Positions 1 to 6,674 of a stretch of DNA of 9,098 nucleotides are shown here, piece after piece. The notes under the pieces were generated by a model. That model had not been told where the DNA came from, did not search any database, and saw nothing but the letters and a program-made list of their open reading frames with translations. How positions within the stretch are numbered: position 1 is the first letter of the stretch; each line of letters starts with the position of its first letter. Location: the NCBI GenBank assembly GCA_902783915.1, contig CACZSX010000019.1, positions 1 to 9,098 of the forward strand, read 5' to 3'. This DNA is from an uncultured Erysipelotrichaceae bacterium (lineage in GTDB: Bacteria > Bacillota_I > Bacilli_A > RF39 > UBA660). A program made the position numbers and the translations under genes.

Positions 1-231
1 AGTAATGAAAATATATATTTAATATTTGGTAAAGAAAGTACAGGAATACCTAAGGAAATATTAAAAGATGATCTGGATCATTGTATGAGAATACCTATGA
101 CTGATAAAGTAAGAGCATTAAATGTATCTAATTCTGTAGCAATAATGGTATATGAAGTATTAAGACAACAAGATTTTAATGATTTACTTAGAACAGAACC
201 ATTTAAGGGGGAAGATTATTTAGAAAACTAG
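1..231 (+). CDS. trmL: tRNA (cytidine(34)-2'-O)-methyltransferase, C-terminal part (5' end outside window)
   Basis: The window opens inside a reading frame of 76 codons ending in TAG. The translation carries the knotted C-terminal SPOUT methyltransferase signature: LIFGKESTGIP near the start (motif 2, SAM-binding loop) and RIPM followed by RALNVSNSVAIMVYEVLRQ (motif 3, with the N-x-S-N-x-V core). This pattern is typical of TrmL (YibK), which methylates the 2'-OH of the wobble base in certain tRNAs. Family members are about 150-160 residues, so roughly the N-terminal half lies upstream. No terminator hairpin follows; a consensus -35 box begins two bases after the stop. It is probably a housekeeping gene unrelated to the pilus genes. 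Another SpoU/TrmH-type methyltransferase is the main alternative. Confidence 0.83.
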   Translation, partial: SNENIYLIFGKESTGIPKEILKDDLDHCMRIPMTDKVRALNVSNSVAIMVYEVLRQQDFNDLLRTEPFKGEDYLEN

Positions 232-232
232 T

Positions 233-260
233 TTGACAAATAAATATAAATACATATAAT
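233..260 (+). promoter_or_regulatory. Consensus sigma-A-type promoter for the lipoprotein gene
   Basis: TTGACA (233-238) and TATAAT (255-260) match both consensus hexamers perfectly, with a 16-base spacer. The predicted transcription start is near 267, so the leader before the ATG at 277 would be only about 10 bases and would hold little beyond the GGTGAT element at 268-273. That element lies just 3 bases from the ATG. The -35 begins two bases after the trmL stop. The first 13 bases of this promoter recur at 6620. Confidence 0.75.
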
Positions 261-276
261 ACATTTTGGTGATGTT

Positions 277-921
277 ATGAAATTACAAAAAATTAATAAA
301 TATGTTGCTGCTATTATGGCATCTTTTGTATTAGTATCAACTACTGCATGTTCTACTAATGATGATGAAATAGTAGTTGAAGATGCATATTATGAACAAG
401 TAGTAGAACCTGTTACTCATAGTTTTAGGATTCCAGATTATGAAGAAATACAAAATGCAATTGATAATTATGAGAATTTAGATACAACAAGTTATGTCTC
501 TAATATGTACAAAGTTTTGGAATTTGCTGATAAAGATCAATATTATAGAGTTATGGTAGTTGGTGCAAGAGTTGATTATATAACGATGGATGGAAAAGTT
601 ATAGGTAATAAATATACAGTATTTGATATATTTACAAAAGAGGATTTATTATGTACTACTAATTTAGATACTTTTGAAGATATAGAATTTTTAAGTGAAT
701 TTATAAGAGATTCAAGAGTTCTTTCTTATAGTTCTATTGATAAACTAGGTGATATTGCAAGAAATATGGGTGCACCTGATGAATATATAAAAAATGTTAT
801 GCAACATACTAAACAAATGAGTGATATGGATGCTGCAATTATGTATATTTCTTTGATTCCAGCTAGTACTAGAGTCAATATAAATGAATTTGAATATGGC
901 CAAATTAAAAAGATAGGATAG
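277..921 (+). CDS. Putative lipoprotein of unknown function
   Basis: 214 residues. The N-terminus is basic (MKLQKINK), followed by a hydrophobic stretch (about residues 9-20) and STTAC, with Cys25 as the probable lipidated residue. The lipobox is imperfect because Thr rather than Leu/Val sits at -3. After it comes an acidic, low-complexity stretch (residues 28-40), as expected of a surface-tethered protein, then a mixed hydrophilic domain in which I recognise no family. The ATG at 277 is the only reasonable start; an ATG five bases upstream meets a stop at once. The gene has its own promoter and is closed by a terminator overlapping its stop codon, so it is a separate transcription unit from the Tad genes. 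A role in anchoring or assembling the apparatus is only a guess from position. Confidence 0.75.
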   Translation: MKLQKINKYVAAIMASFVLVSTTACSTNDDEIVVEDAYYEQVVEPVTHSFRIPDYEEIQNAIDNYENLDTTSYVSNMYKVLEFADKDQYYRVMVVGARVDYITMDGKVIGNKYTVFDIFTKEDLLCTTNLDTFEDIEFLSEFIRDSRVLSYSSIDKLGDIARNMGAPDEYIKNVMQHTKQMSDMDAAIMYISLIPASTRVNINEFEYGQIKKIG

Positions 922-953
922 TTTGTAAAAGTACTTTACTATCTTTTTTTTTT
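907..953 (+). terminator. Rho-independent terminator overlapping the lipoprotein stop codon
   Basis: AAAAAGATAG (907-916) is the exact reverse complement of CTATCTTTTT (939-948). Inside it, TAAA and TTTA can extend the helix. A run of ten T starts at 944. The 5' arm lies in the last codons of the lipoprotein gene, whose TAG is at 919-921. The stem is AT-rich, so efficiency is uncertain. Confidence 0.65.
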
Positions 954-963
954 ATATTATAAT
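935..963 (+). promoter_or_regulatory. Candidate promoter for the cpaB-tadABC operon
   Basis: TTTACT (935-940, four of six consensus bases) is followed after 17 bases by a perfect TATAAT (958-963). A second TATAAT occurs at 971-976 without a good -35. The -35 element would lie inside the preceding terminator. The operon needs a start point here because a terminator precedes it, but the exact element is uncertain. Confidence 0.4.
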
Positions 964-999
964 ATATAAGTATAATAGGTAAAATAAGGAGAGATAAAA

Positions 1000-1824
1000 A
1001 TGGGTAATTTAGGTTTTAAATTAAAAAAATTTTTACAAAACAAGAATACAGTTACATTAATTGGTACTATTTTAATTCTTGTTATTTTGTATTTTGGATA
1101 TCAATGGCAAATTAAAAGAGCTATAACTCCTGTCAAGGTTCCATATGCAAAAGTTACAATTCAACCAAGAACTAGGATAACAGAAGATATGGTGGATTAT
1201 GTTGATGTTTTGCCAAGTATGATTAATTCGGGCACTTTAAAAAATGTACAAAATATTGTTGGTAAATGGTCAAATTATAATACTTTAATACCAGCAGGTA
1301 GTTTGTTTTATAAGCAAACAATAGTATCAGCAGATGAACTTCCTGATGCAGCATTAGTAAATATTCCAAGTGGTTGGAAGCCATTTAATTTAAGTGTTAC
1401 TACTGCTAGTACATATGGTAATTCTATATTTCCAGGTAACTATATAGATTTATATTTAAAGGCATTAGATGCTGATGGAAAACCAATAGTAGGTCAATTA
1501 ATAGAAAATGTTAAAGTTCTTGCAGTTAAAGATAAAAATGGAAGACATGTATTTGAAAATAGTGAAGAGGAAAGAACTCCTGCTATATTGATATTTGCTG
1601 TTCCAGCAGATACACATCTTTTATTAAGACAAGTAATGGCACTAAGTAATGTAAGAGAAATATCTACTGAATTAATACCAGTACCAAGTACTGAATCTTA
1701 TAGTGATGAACCAGGGACTATAAGAGTTACTAGTGCAGCATTAAAAGCATTTATTGAACTTAATGTTGGTAATATACCAGAAGATCAATTACCAAATGTA
1801 GAAAATAATAATATAGAACAATAG
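1000..1824 (+). CDS. cpaB: CpaB/RcpC-like Tad pilus assembly protein (SAF domain)
   Basis: 274 residues with a short cytoplasmic N-terminus, one membrane helix (about 18-35) and an extracytoplasmic remainder. Residues about 47-110 resemble the SAF/beta-clip domain of CpaB: VPYAKVTIQPRTRI, then a D-x-V region and LIPAGSLFYKQTIV. Residues 119-205 resemble the RcpC-type domain, with VNIPSGWKPFNLSV and the motif GNSIFPGNYIDLYL. In Gram-negative Tad systems CpaB/RcpC works in the periplasm with the secretin; monoderms keep the protein without a secretin, presumably acting at the wall face of the membrane. The start is supported by AAGGAGAG at 986-993, six bases from the ATG. It is the first gene of an apparent operon with tadA, tadB and tadC; the gap to tadA is 27 bases. 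The C-terminal tail (about 230-274) is acidic and Asn-rich. Confidence 0.82.
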   Translation: MGNLGFKLKKFLQNKNTVTLIGTILILVILYFGYQWQIKRAITPVKVPYAKVTIQPRTRITEDMVDYVDVLPSMINSGTLKNVQNIVGKWSNYNTLIPAGSLFYKQTIVSADELPDAALVNIPSGWKPFNLSVTTASTYGNSIFPGNYIDLYLKALDADGKPIVGQLIENVKVLAVKDKNGRHVFENSEEERTPAILIFAVPADTHLLLRQVMALSNVREISTELIPVPSTESYSDEPGTIRVTSAALKAFIELNVGNIPEDQLPNVENNNIEQ

Positions 1825-1851
1825 TTATGGTATAGAAAGGGGTATTTTTAT

Positions 1852-3225
1852 ATGGATACAATGTTTAGTAATGTTGATTTTGGACCATTACAAAAGTATT
1901 TAGATGATGATGACGTAACAGACGTATCATATAGTAATAACGGACAATTATGGTTAAAATCATTGTCTAAAGGTATATATAAGCCTGAAGTTCAAGATGT
2001 AAATAATGCGGTAATAGAGAAATTGGCATTTCAATGCGCTAATATGATGGGTAAAACTTTTAATATGGCACATCCTTTTCTTGATGCAGAAAGTGCAGAA
2101 TTACGTCTTAATTTCGTACATGACTCAATTGCTAAAAATGGAATTGCTTTATTGATGAGAAAAACTCCAGCAAAAATAAGATTAAAGAAGGAAAAAATAT
2201 TAGAAGAAAAATATATTACTGAGACAATACATGACTTTTTGTTAAAATGTGTTGAGGGGCATTGTAACATAATAATAAGTGGTGAAACTGGCAGTGGTAA
2301 AACAGAGTTTTTAAAATATTTAGCTTCTCATACTAAAGAAAATGAAAAATTAATTACAATAGAAGATACTTTGGAACTTCACTTGGATAAAATATTTCCA
2401 CATAGGGATATTGTAGCAATGAAGACAAATAATATTGCATCATATTCAGATGTACTTGTTACATGTATGAGGCAGAACCCAAAATGGATTTTATTATCAG
2501 AAGTACGTAGTGCAGAAGCTGTTATGGCAGTTCGTAACTCTATATCTTCTGGTCACTATATATTATCCACAATACATGCTGATAAGGCTGAATCTATTCC
2601 AAATCGTATGTATAGTTTGCTAGAGACTAATCTAGATATAGATCAATTCTTAAAATCTATATATAGATATGTTCAAATAGGTGTTCATATAAGAGGATAT
2701 CAAGATATTAAAACTCAAAGATTTGTACGTGAAGTATGTGAAGTATGTGAATTTTATGTTAATGAAAATAATGAAGCTAAAAGTAATGTAATATATAGAA
2801 AAACGCCGGGTGGACAAGTTTATATGAAAAATCCTTCTAAATATTTAATTGATTACTTGGCTGCGCAAGGTGTTGTTATTGCACCGGATATAATTGTAAA
2901 GGATAATGATAAATTACCTGAAAAAGCGGTAAGCAGTGATGTAGTTACTCCTGTAGTAAAACCTACAGGAGTTCCAACACAAACTGTTGAAAAGGTTAGC
3001 ACACCAGTAGAATCTAAACCTACGGTTATTCCTGCCGAAAAAGCAGTTAGTGATGTGGTTACTCATACTGTAGTTGCACCTGCAAATCCATATGCAAATC
3101 CTACAGTTATTCAACCAAATAGTACTATTCCTCAAGCGAATGTAGTGCAAAAACCAATTGCAACTGTTAATACAACAGTAAGTGCTCCTGTTGTAAATAG
3201 CTCTTCTGAAAAATTAAATTTATAG
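1852..3225 (+). CDS. tadA: TadA/CpaF-like secretion ATPase with an added Val/Pro/Thr-rich C-terminal tail
   Basis: 457 residues. The ATPase core shows Walker A GETGSGKT (144-151), an Asp box LITIEDTLEL (167-176), Walker B WILLSEVR (212-219) with the catalytic-type Glu, and a His box GHYILSTIHA (234-243). This is the VirB11/GspE superfamily of hexameric traffic ATPases, and with tadB and tadC following, CpaF/TadA is the best assignment. It would act on the cytoplasmic face and drive subunit assembly. The N-terminal domain is short (about 100 residues before the core). Unusually, residues from about 355 to 457 form a low-complexity tail rich in Val, Pro, Thr and Ser, with an internal duplication, which is not part of the ATPase fold. 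C296-E-V-C299 arises from a perfect tandem 9-base repeat (2731-2748). AGAAAGGGG at 1834-1842 supports the ATG at 1852; an ATG at 1861 is also possible. VirB11 of a type IV secretion system is the alternative. Confidence 0.87.
   Translation: MDTMFSNVDFGPLQKYLDDDDVTDVSYSNNGQLWLKSLSKGIYKPEVQDVNNAVIEKLAFQCANMMGKTFNMAHPFLDAESAELRLNFVHDSIAKNGIALLMRKTPAKIRLKKEKILEEKYITETIHDFLLKCVEGHCNIIISGETGSGKTEFLKYLASHTKENEKLITIEDTLELHLDKIFPHRDIVAMKTNNIASYSDVLVTCMRQNPKWILLSEVRSAEAVMAVRNSISSGHYILSTIHADKAESIPNRMYSLLETNLDIDQFLKSIYRYVQIGVHIRGYQDIKTQRFVREVCEVCEFYVNENNEAKSNVIYRKTPGGQVYMKNPSKYLIDYLAAQGVVIAPDIIVKDNDKLPEKAVSSDVVTPVVKPTGVPTQTVEKVSTPVESKPTVIPAEKAVSDVVTHTVVAPANPYANPTVIQPNSTIPQANVVQKPIATVNTTVSAPVVNSSSEKLNL
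2917..3076 (+). repeat. Imperfect internal duplication in the tadA tail
   Basis: Two copies of an approximately 40-base unit lie at about 2917-2958 and 3035-3076. They encode EKAVSSDVVTPVV and EKAVSDVVTHTVV. The copies differ by one in-frame codon deletion and several substitutions, and the DNA between them also codes for Val/Pro/Thr-rich sequence. This suggests the tail grew by in-frame duplication. Confidence 0.6.
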
Positions 3226-3229
3226 AAAG

Positions 3230-3235
3230 AGGGTG
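3230..3235 (+). promoter_or_regulatory. Ribosome binding site deciding the tadB start
   Basis: AGGGTG at 3230-3235 lies nine bases before the ATG at 3245. A GTG at 3233 would give four extra residues (MFNT), but it sits inside this Shine-Dalgarno element and would have no usable site of its own. The ATG at 3245 is therefore preferred. Confidence 0.7.
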
Positions 3236-3244
3236 TTTAATACT

Positions 3245-4138
3245 ATGGAATTTTTATTAGTTGTAGTAATTGCTATATTCATAGCTTTATATAGAATGAA
3301 TACAGGTACAATTACTTATAAGTTCATAGTAGACAAAGTTGGAGATGCTTATGATAAGTTTGCTCCATATTCTTTTAAGAAAACAAGAGAAAAAGTAAAA
3401 GAACTTGGTATGGAATATTCTGCAAAACAATATACAACACAAGTTGCATTGTTTGCTGGTGGTGCCTTTGCTATTTCTTACTTATATTTTTATAGTATCA
3501 TTATAAGTGCTGTATATGCAGTAGGTGCTGTTCTTGTTATACCATACTTATCATATTTAAGATGTAAGAGAATATATAGTGAATTTATATTTGAACAAAT
3601 TCAAGTATATGCTACTAATACAATAATGGAATTTGCTGTAACACAATCTTTTGTTAAGTCATTGGAAGGCGTTTATGCATCTGGAGTATTAGAAGATCCA
3701 GTTTTAAGCGATGTAAAACAAATGATAGATATGTCATATACCAATGGTTCAATTAAAGAATCAATTGATTTTATGAATGCTAAGTATGATTATCACATAG
3801 TTAGAAATATGCATCAATTGTTCTTACAAATTACTCTAGAAGGTTCATTAGATGCTTCTGATACATTAGATGCTATGTTAACAGATATAGATGCTCTTGT
3901 TGAAGGAGTATATAGAGATAGAATAGATAGGGCAACATTCCATAAATCGTTTTTACAATATGGTATATTGCTATATTTACTTGTTATGTTAATCCAATAT
4001 TTAATAGGTAATGACTCATATTTAAAATTACTTGATGATGTACTAATTAGAATAGTACTTCATGCAATAATACTTGTTAATAGTTATTTCTTATTAAGTG
4101 GAGAAAAATATTATAATGAGAATGTGGGGGCTGAATAA
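3245..4138 (+). CDS. tadB: TadB-like inner-membrane platform protein (T2SSF family)
   Basis: 297 residues from the chosen ATG. The layout is that of TadB: an N-terminal helix (about 2-16), a basic cytoplasmic stretch, a pair of helices (about 66-103), a long cytoplasmic helical domain (about 105-235) and two C-terminal helices (about 236-254 and 267-285). The cytoplasmic part contains QIQVYATNTIMEFAVTQSF and later SIKESIDFMNAKYD, matching the F-type platform domain that contacts the ATPase. It follows the ATPase gene by 19 bases and overlaps tadC by one base (TAATG), so the two are probably translationally coupled. TadB and TadC are thought to form a complex that transmits the ATPase motion to the fibre subunits. 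Assignment rests on topology and gene order more than on catalytic motifs. Confidence 0.8.
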   Translation: MEFLLVVVIAIFIALYRMNTGTITYKFIVDKVGDAYDKFAPYSFKKTREKVKELGMEYSAKQYTTQVALFAGGAFAISYLYFYSIIISAVYAVGAVLVIPYLSYLRCKRIYSEFIFEQIQVYATNTIMEFAVTQSFVKSLEGVYASGVLEDPVLSDVKQMIDMSYTNGSIKESIDFMNAKYDYHIVRNMHQLFLQITLEGSLDASDTLDAMLTDIDALVEGVYRDRIDRATFHKSFLQYGILLYLLVMLIQYLIGNDSYLKLLDDVLIRIVLHAIILVNSYFLLSGEKYYNENVGAE

Positions 4139-4914
4139 TGGAAATACTATTAGTAGGTGTCATTTTGTTATATATTTTACAAAAGAATAAGAAAATTGAT
4201 ACTGGTAAATTTATTAAAGATAATGGGAATTGGATAAAGAGGTTTAAAGAAAGCGATTATGACTTTCTTGTAAGAAGTAAATATGGTGAAGATGTTGATC
4301 CTGATGCTCTTTTTGAAAAGAGAATTCAAAATGCATTTATTGTTACAGTAGTAGTAATATTTATATTTTTAACTCAATTATCATTTATAAATGTAATAGC
4401 AGCTTTAGTTGTTGGATATATTGTTTATAAATCGGGTTATAGTAGTTTGAAAAGTTTCTATAAGGCACATTTGCATGAAATTAATTTACAATTACCATAT
4501 TTTTTAAAAAATATGGAAGTTTTAGCGCAACACTATACAATTCCAGTATCTTTAGCAAAAAGTATAGAAACATCACCAGAAGTATTTAAAGCGGGATTGC
4601 GTAAAATGGTTGCAAGAATAAATGATGGTGATTCAACAGTTGAACCATATATGGACTTTGCAAAAGAATATCCAGTTAATGATTCAATGAGAATGATGAG
4701 ATTATTGTATAGATTAGGTCTTGGATCTCAAGAAAACAAACATGAACAATTAGTTATGTTTTCAAGAAGTGTATCTGCTTTACAAAATAAAGCCAGAGAA
4801 ATAAGATATAAGGAAAGACTTAATAAAATGGAAAATAAGACAATGATTATGCTTGGCGCTGTTGGTGGTGGAACAATGATTTTATTGTTGTTTGCGATGT
4901 TACAACAGTTCTAG
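4138..4914 (+). CDS. tadC: TadC-like inner-membrane platform protein (T2SSF family)
   Basis: 258 residues. A first helix (about 2-14) is followed by a charged cytoplasmic region, two close helices (about 65-98), a cytoplasmic helical domain (about 100-232) and a final helix (about 234-255). The stretch LHEINLQLPYFLKNMEVLAQ, followed about 20 residues later by SPEVFKAGLRKMV, resembles the T2SSF domain. The C-terminal KARE then a hydrophobic segment beginning KTMIMLGAVGGGTMILLL is typical of TadC ends. The start overlaps the tadB stop by one base, and a GGGGG at 4126-4130 can act as the ribosome site. It is the last gene of the first Tad operon. No terminator hairpin is seen after it, so some transcription may continue into the pilin operon. 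Confidence 0.78.
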   Translation: MEILLVGVILLYILQKNKKIDTGKFIKDNGNWIKRFKESDYDFLVRSKYGEDVDPDALFEKRIQNAFIVTVVVIFIFLTQLSFINVIAALVVGYIVYKSGYSSLKSFYKAHLHEINLQLPYFLKNMEVLAQHYTIPVSLAKSIETSPEVFKAGLRKMVARINDGDSTVEPYMDFAKEYPVNDSMRMMRLLYRLGLGSQENKHEQLVMFSRSVSALQNKAREIRYKERLNKMENKTMIMLGAVGGGTMILLLFAMLQQF

Positions 4915-4935
4915 TAAAAAAAGTGTAAAGACAAA

Positions 4936-4964
4936 TTGATAAAAAAATAATTGTGTTATATAAT
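4936..4964 (+). promoter_or_regulatory. Strong promoter for the pilin-TadE-TadZ genes
   Basis: TTGATA (4936-4941, five of six) and TATAAT (4959-4964, perfect) are separated by 17 bases. The downstream leader of about 20 bases ends in AAAGGAGGG (4978-4986), one of the strongest ribosome sites in the window. This fits a need for more subunit than machinery. Confidence 0.7.
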
Positions 4965-4992
4965 CAAGTTATAAAATAAAGGAGGGATATGA

Positions 4993-5196
4993 ATGAAAGC
5001 AGCTACTGGTGAATTAAATTTAACACTTATTACTGTTGTTGCTATTGGTGCACTTCTAGCTTTATTTACTACAGTTCTTTGGCCTGCAATTAAAACAAGA
5101 ATAACTAATAGTAGTAATGAAATATCTGATGTTGATATAAGTATGAATTATAATGATGTTGAATTTACAAAATATGTAGAAACAGAATTATTTTAA
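4993..5196 (+). CDS. Small pilin-like protein (Flp/Tad pilin candidate)
   Basis: 67 residues. A six-residue leader MKAATG precedes one long hydrophobic segment (about 8-30) and a short hydrophilic tail rich in Asn, Asp and Ser. Size, leader and single helix are those of Flp-type prepilins, which are cut after a Gly and packed by their hydrophobic helices into a thin fibre. If cut after Gly6, the mature protein begins ELNLTLI, with Glu at +1 and Thr rather than Glu at +5, which departs from the usual type IV prepilin rule. The leader resembles that of the next gene (MREAIG). AAAGGAGGG lies six bases before the ATG; an ATG at 4989 gives only a seven-codon peptide. Alternatively it is a minor pseudopilin. 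Confidence 0.65.
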   Translation: MKAATGELNLTLITVVAIGALLALFTTVLWPAIKTRITNSSNEISDVDISMNYNDVEFTKYVETELF

Positions 5197-5214
5197 TAAT
5201 AAGAAGGTGATAGA

Positions 5215-5616
5215 ATGAGGGAGGCAATTGGTGGAACATTATTAATACAATTAGTTATGTTTTTTATAGTTATTTATGTAGCTTTTTTAGCAATTGCTAT
5301 CAATTATTCCATCACATTTCGTGTAAAAAATCAAATTATTACATTAATAGAGGAATATGAAGGATATGAAAATGCTCAACCATATGTAGAAGAATATATA
5401 TCAAAAGTAGGTTATTATAAATCTAATGGTAGTTTTTCAATATCTAGAGAGAATTGCACTAACAAAACTAGCAGTGGTTATTGTATTGAAGAATTAAATT
5501 CTACTAGAGGAAAGTATTATAAAGTTACTACATATGTATCTTTTGATTTTCCAATAATTGGAAGACTTACTAATTTCCCAGTTTCTGGTGAAACAAGAGT
5601 AATACATAGTTTTTAA
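5215..5616 (+). CDS. TadE-like pseudopilin
   Basis: 133 residues. The leader MREAIGG runs straight into one membrane helix (about 8-29), followed by an extracytoplasmic domain. TadE/TadF proteins have this form: short leader, N-terminal pilin-like helix and a beta-rich domain about 100 residues long. Taking Gly7 as the residue before cleavage, position +5 is Gln12 where Glu is usual. Cys81 and Cys90 bracket a short Ser/Thr/Gly loop and could form a disulfide. The end, IIGRLTNFPVSGETRVI, resembles the closing strands of TadE-like proteins. AGAAGGTGAT at 5202-5211 supports the ATG. The gene lies 18 bases after the pilin and 15 before the TadZ-like gene, in one apparent operon. Confidence 0.62.
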   Translation: MREAIGGTLLIQLVMFFIVIYVAFLAIAINYSITFRVKNQIITLIEEYEGYENAQPYVEEYISKVGYYKSNGSFSISRENCTNKTSSGYCIEELNSTRGKYYKVTTYVSFDFPIIGRLTNFPVSGETRVIHSF

Positions 5617-5631
5617 TAATGGAGGTATAGT

Positions 5632-6618
5632 ATGAATGTAATAGTTTCAAATAAAGCTGATGAAATTTTATCTTCATTAAATATTGATGTAATAAAAAAA
5701 GTCCAAGGTGAGTTTTCTGCAGAAGAAATTGTTTCAATGTTTGAAAACTTCTTTTATGAAAAATTAATTCTCGATATAACTGCTATAAAAGATTATTCAG
5801 AATTAAAAAATATTCAAAATTTATCAATTAATTTAGATGCGAATAAATTAATTATTTTATTAGATGGAACTTCTATTACATCTTCTAGTGAGTATATCTC
5901 TGGATTGATTTCTATGGGGATATATAATTTTACAAAAAATAGAGATGGAATTATGTATTTAATTTCTCATCCAAATTCATATAAAGATGTTGCATCTTTG
6001 CAAAGTTTAGATGATAAACCAGATACTATAATTAGATCTGATAATGTGGGATCAAGAGTTATAGGATTTAGGAATTTGACTGAACATGCTGGAAGTACAA
6101 CTCTTATATATATGATTATGAAGAGATTAGAAAAAAATTATAAAGTAAGTGCAATAGAAGTTGATAAAAACGATTTTATTTTCTTTAATGATAAAAAAAT
6201 GATATCATGTTCAAGTGATGATTTGGGCAAGGAATTGCTTAGATTGAGCTCAGATACAGATATTGTTTTGATTGATTTAAACAATTCTAATCAAAATAGA
6301 GCTTGTAATGAAGTTATTTACTTAATTGAACCATCAATTATAAAAGTAAATAAATTAGTTGTAAAAAATAGGGAAATACTTAAAACTTTAGATGGGAAAA
6401 AAGTAATATTGAATAAATGTTTATTAACTCCTAAAGATATTAGTGAATTTGAGATGGAAGCGGGTATAAAGACTTTTTACGCTATTCCGCCTGTAAATGA
6501 TCGTATTCCAAATATTGCAATTGATAACTTTTTGATTAGGATGGGATTTTTAAAACAAAAAGATGATATGAACACTCCATCTAATCAAGGCGGATTGTTT
6601 GGTATTTTTAAACATTAA
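5632..6618 (+). CDS. CpaE/TadZ-like protein: receiver-like domain plus MinD/ParA-like domain with degenerate P-loop
   Basis: 328 residues, cytoplasmic, with no membrane segment. Residues about 1-115 alternate strands and helices like the atypical receiver domain of CpaE (LILDIT at 46-51, KLIILLDGT at 72-80). Residues about 142-300 resemble a MinD/ParA fold: VIGFRNLTEHAGSTTLIYMI (143-162) occupies the Walker A position, IVLIDL (211-216) the Walker B/A' Asp position, and KKVILNKCL (256-264) the nucleotide-base strand. The P-loop reads AGSTT, so the Lys of GKT/GKS is Ser and the deviant 'signature' Lys near its start is also missing; nucleotide hydrolysis is doubtful. In known systems TadZ/CpaE localises the Tad machine, often to a pole. 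GGAGGT at 5621-5626 lies five bases before the ATG. The C-terminus ends in a Gly/Phe-rich tail. Confidence 0.68.
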   Translation: MNVIVSNKADEILSSLNIDVIKKVQGEFSAEEIVSMFENFFYEKLILDITAIKDYSELKNIQNLSINLDANKLIILLDGTSITSSSEYISGLISMGIYNFTKNRDGIMYLISHPNSYKDVASLQSLDDKPDTIIRSDNVGSRVIGFRNLTEHAGSTTLIYMIMKRLEKNYKVSAIEVDKNDFIFFNDKKMISCSSDDLGKELLRLSSDTDIVLIDLNNSNQNRACNEVIYLIEPSIIKVNKLVVKNREILKTLDGKKVILNKCLLTPKDISEFEMEAGIKTFYAIPPVNDRIPNIAIDNFLIRMGFLKQKDDMNTPSNQGGLFGIFKH

Positions 6619-6619
6619 G

Positions 6620-6648
6620 TTGACAAATAAATGTATATATATTACAAT
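6620..6648 (+). promoter_or_regulatory. Strong promoter for the VirB2-like gene
   Basis: TTGACA (6620-6625, perfect) and TACAAT (6643-6648, five of six) are 17 bases apart. The -35 begins two bases after the preceding stop codon, as at the lipoprotein gene. Bases 6620-6632 are identical to 233-245 (TTGACAAATAAAT). Confidence 0.65.
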
Positions 6649-6674
6649 TTAATTGTGATGAAGGAGGAAAATGT

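Noticed and set aside
2031..2270. Minus-strand open frame of 79 codons inside the tadA-like gene
   Set aside because: It lies wholly antisense to the strongly supported ATPase core, and its product shows no recognisable domain.
2914..3150. Minus-strand open frame of 78 codons opposite the tadA tail
   Set aside because: Its composition (many Asn, Arg, Cys, Trp) is the antisense shadow of the Val/Pro/Thr repeats, with no domain or neighbour support.
1852..3225. Assigning the ATPase as VirB11 of a conjugation system
   Set aside because: It is immediately followed by tadB- and tadC-like genes and preceded by cpaB, so CpaF/TadA is the better fit; a shared role with the VirB-like genes is kept as a hypothesis.
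3233..3244. GTG at 3233 as the tadB start
   Set aside because: It sits within the Shine-Dalgarno sequence AGGGTG, which is ideally spaced for the ATG at 3245.
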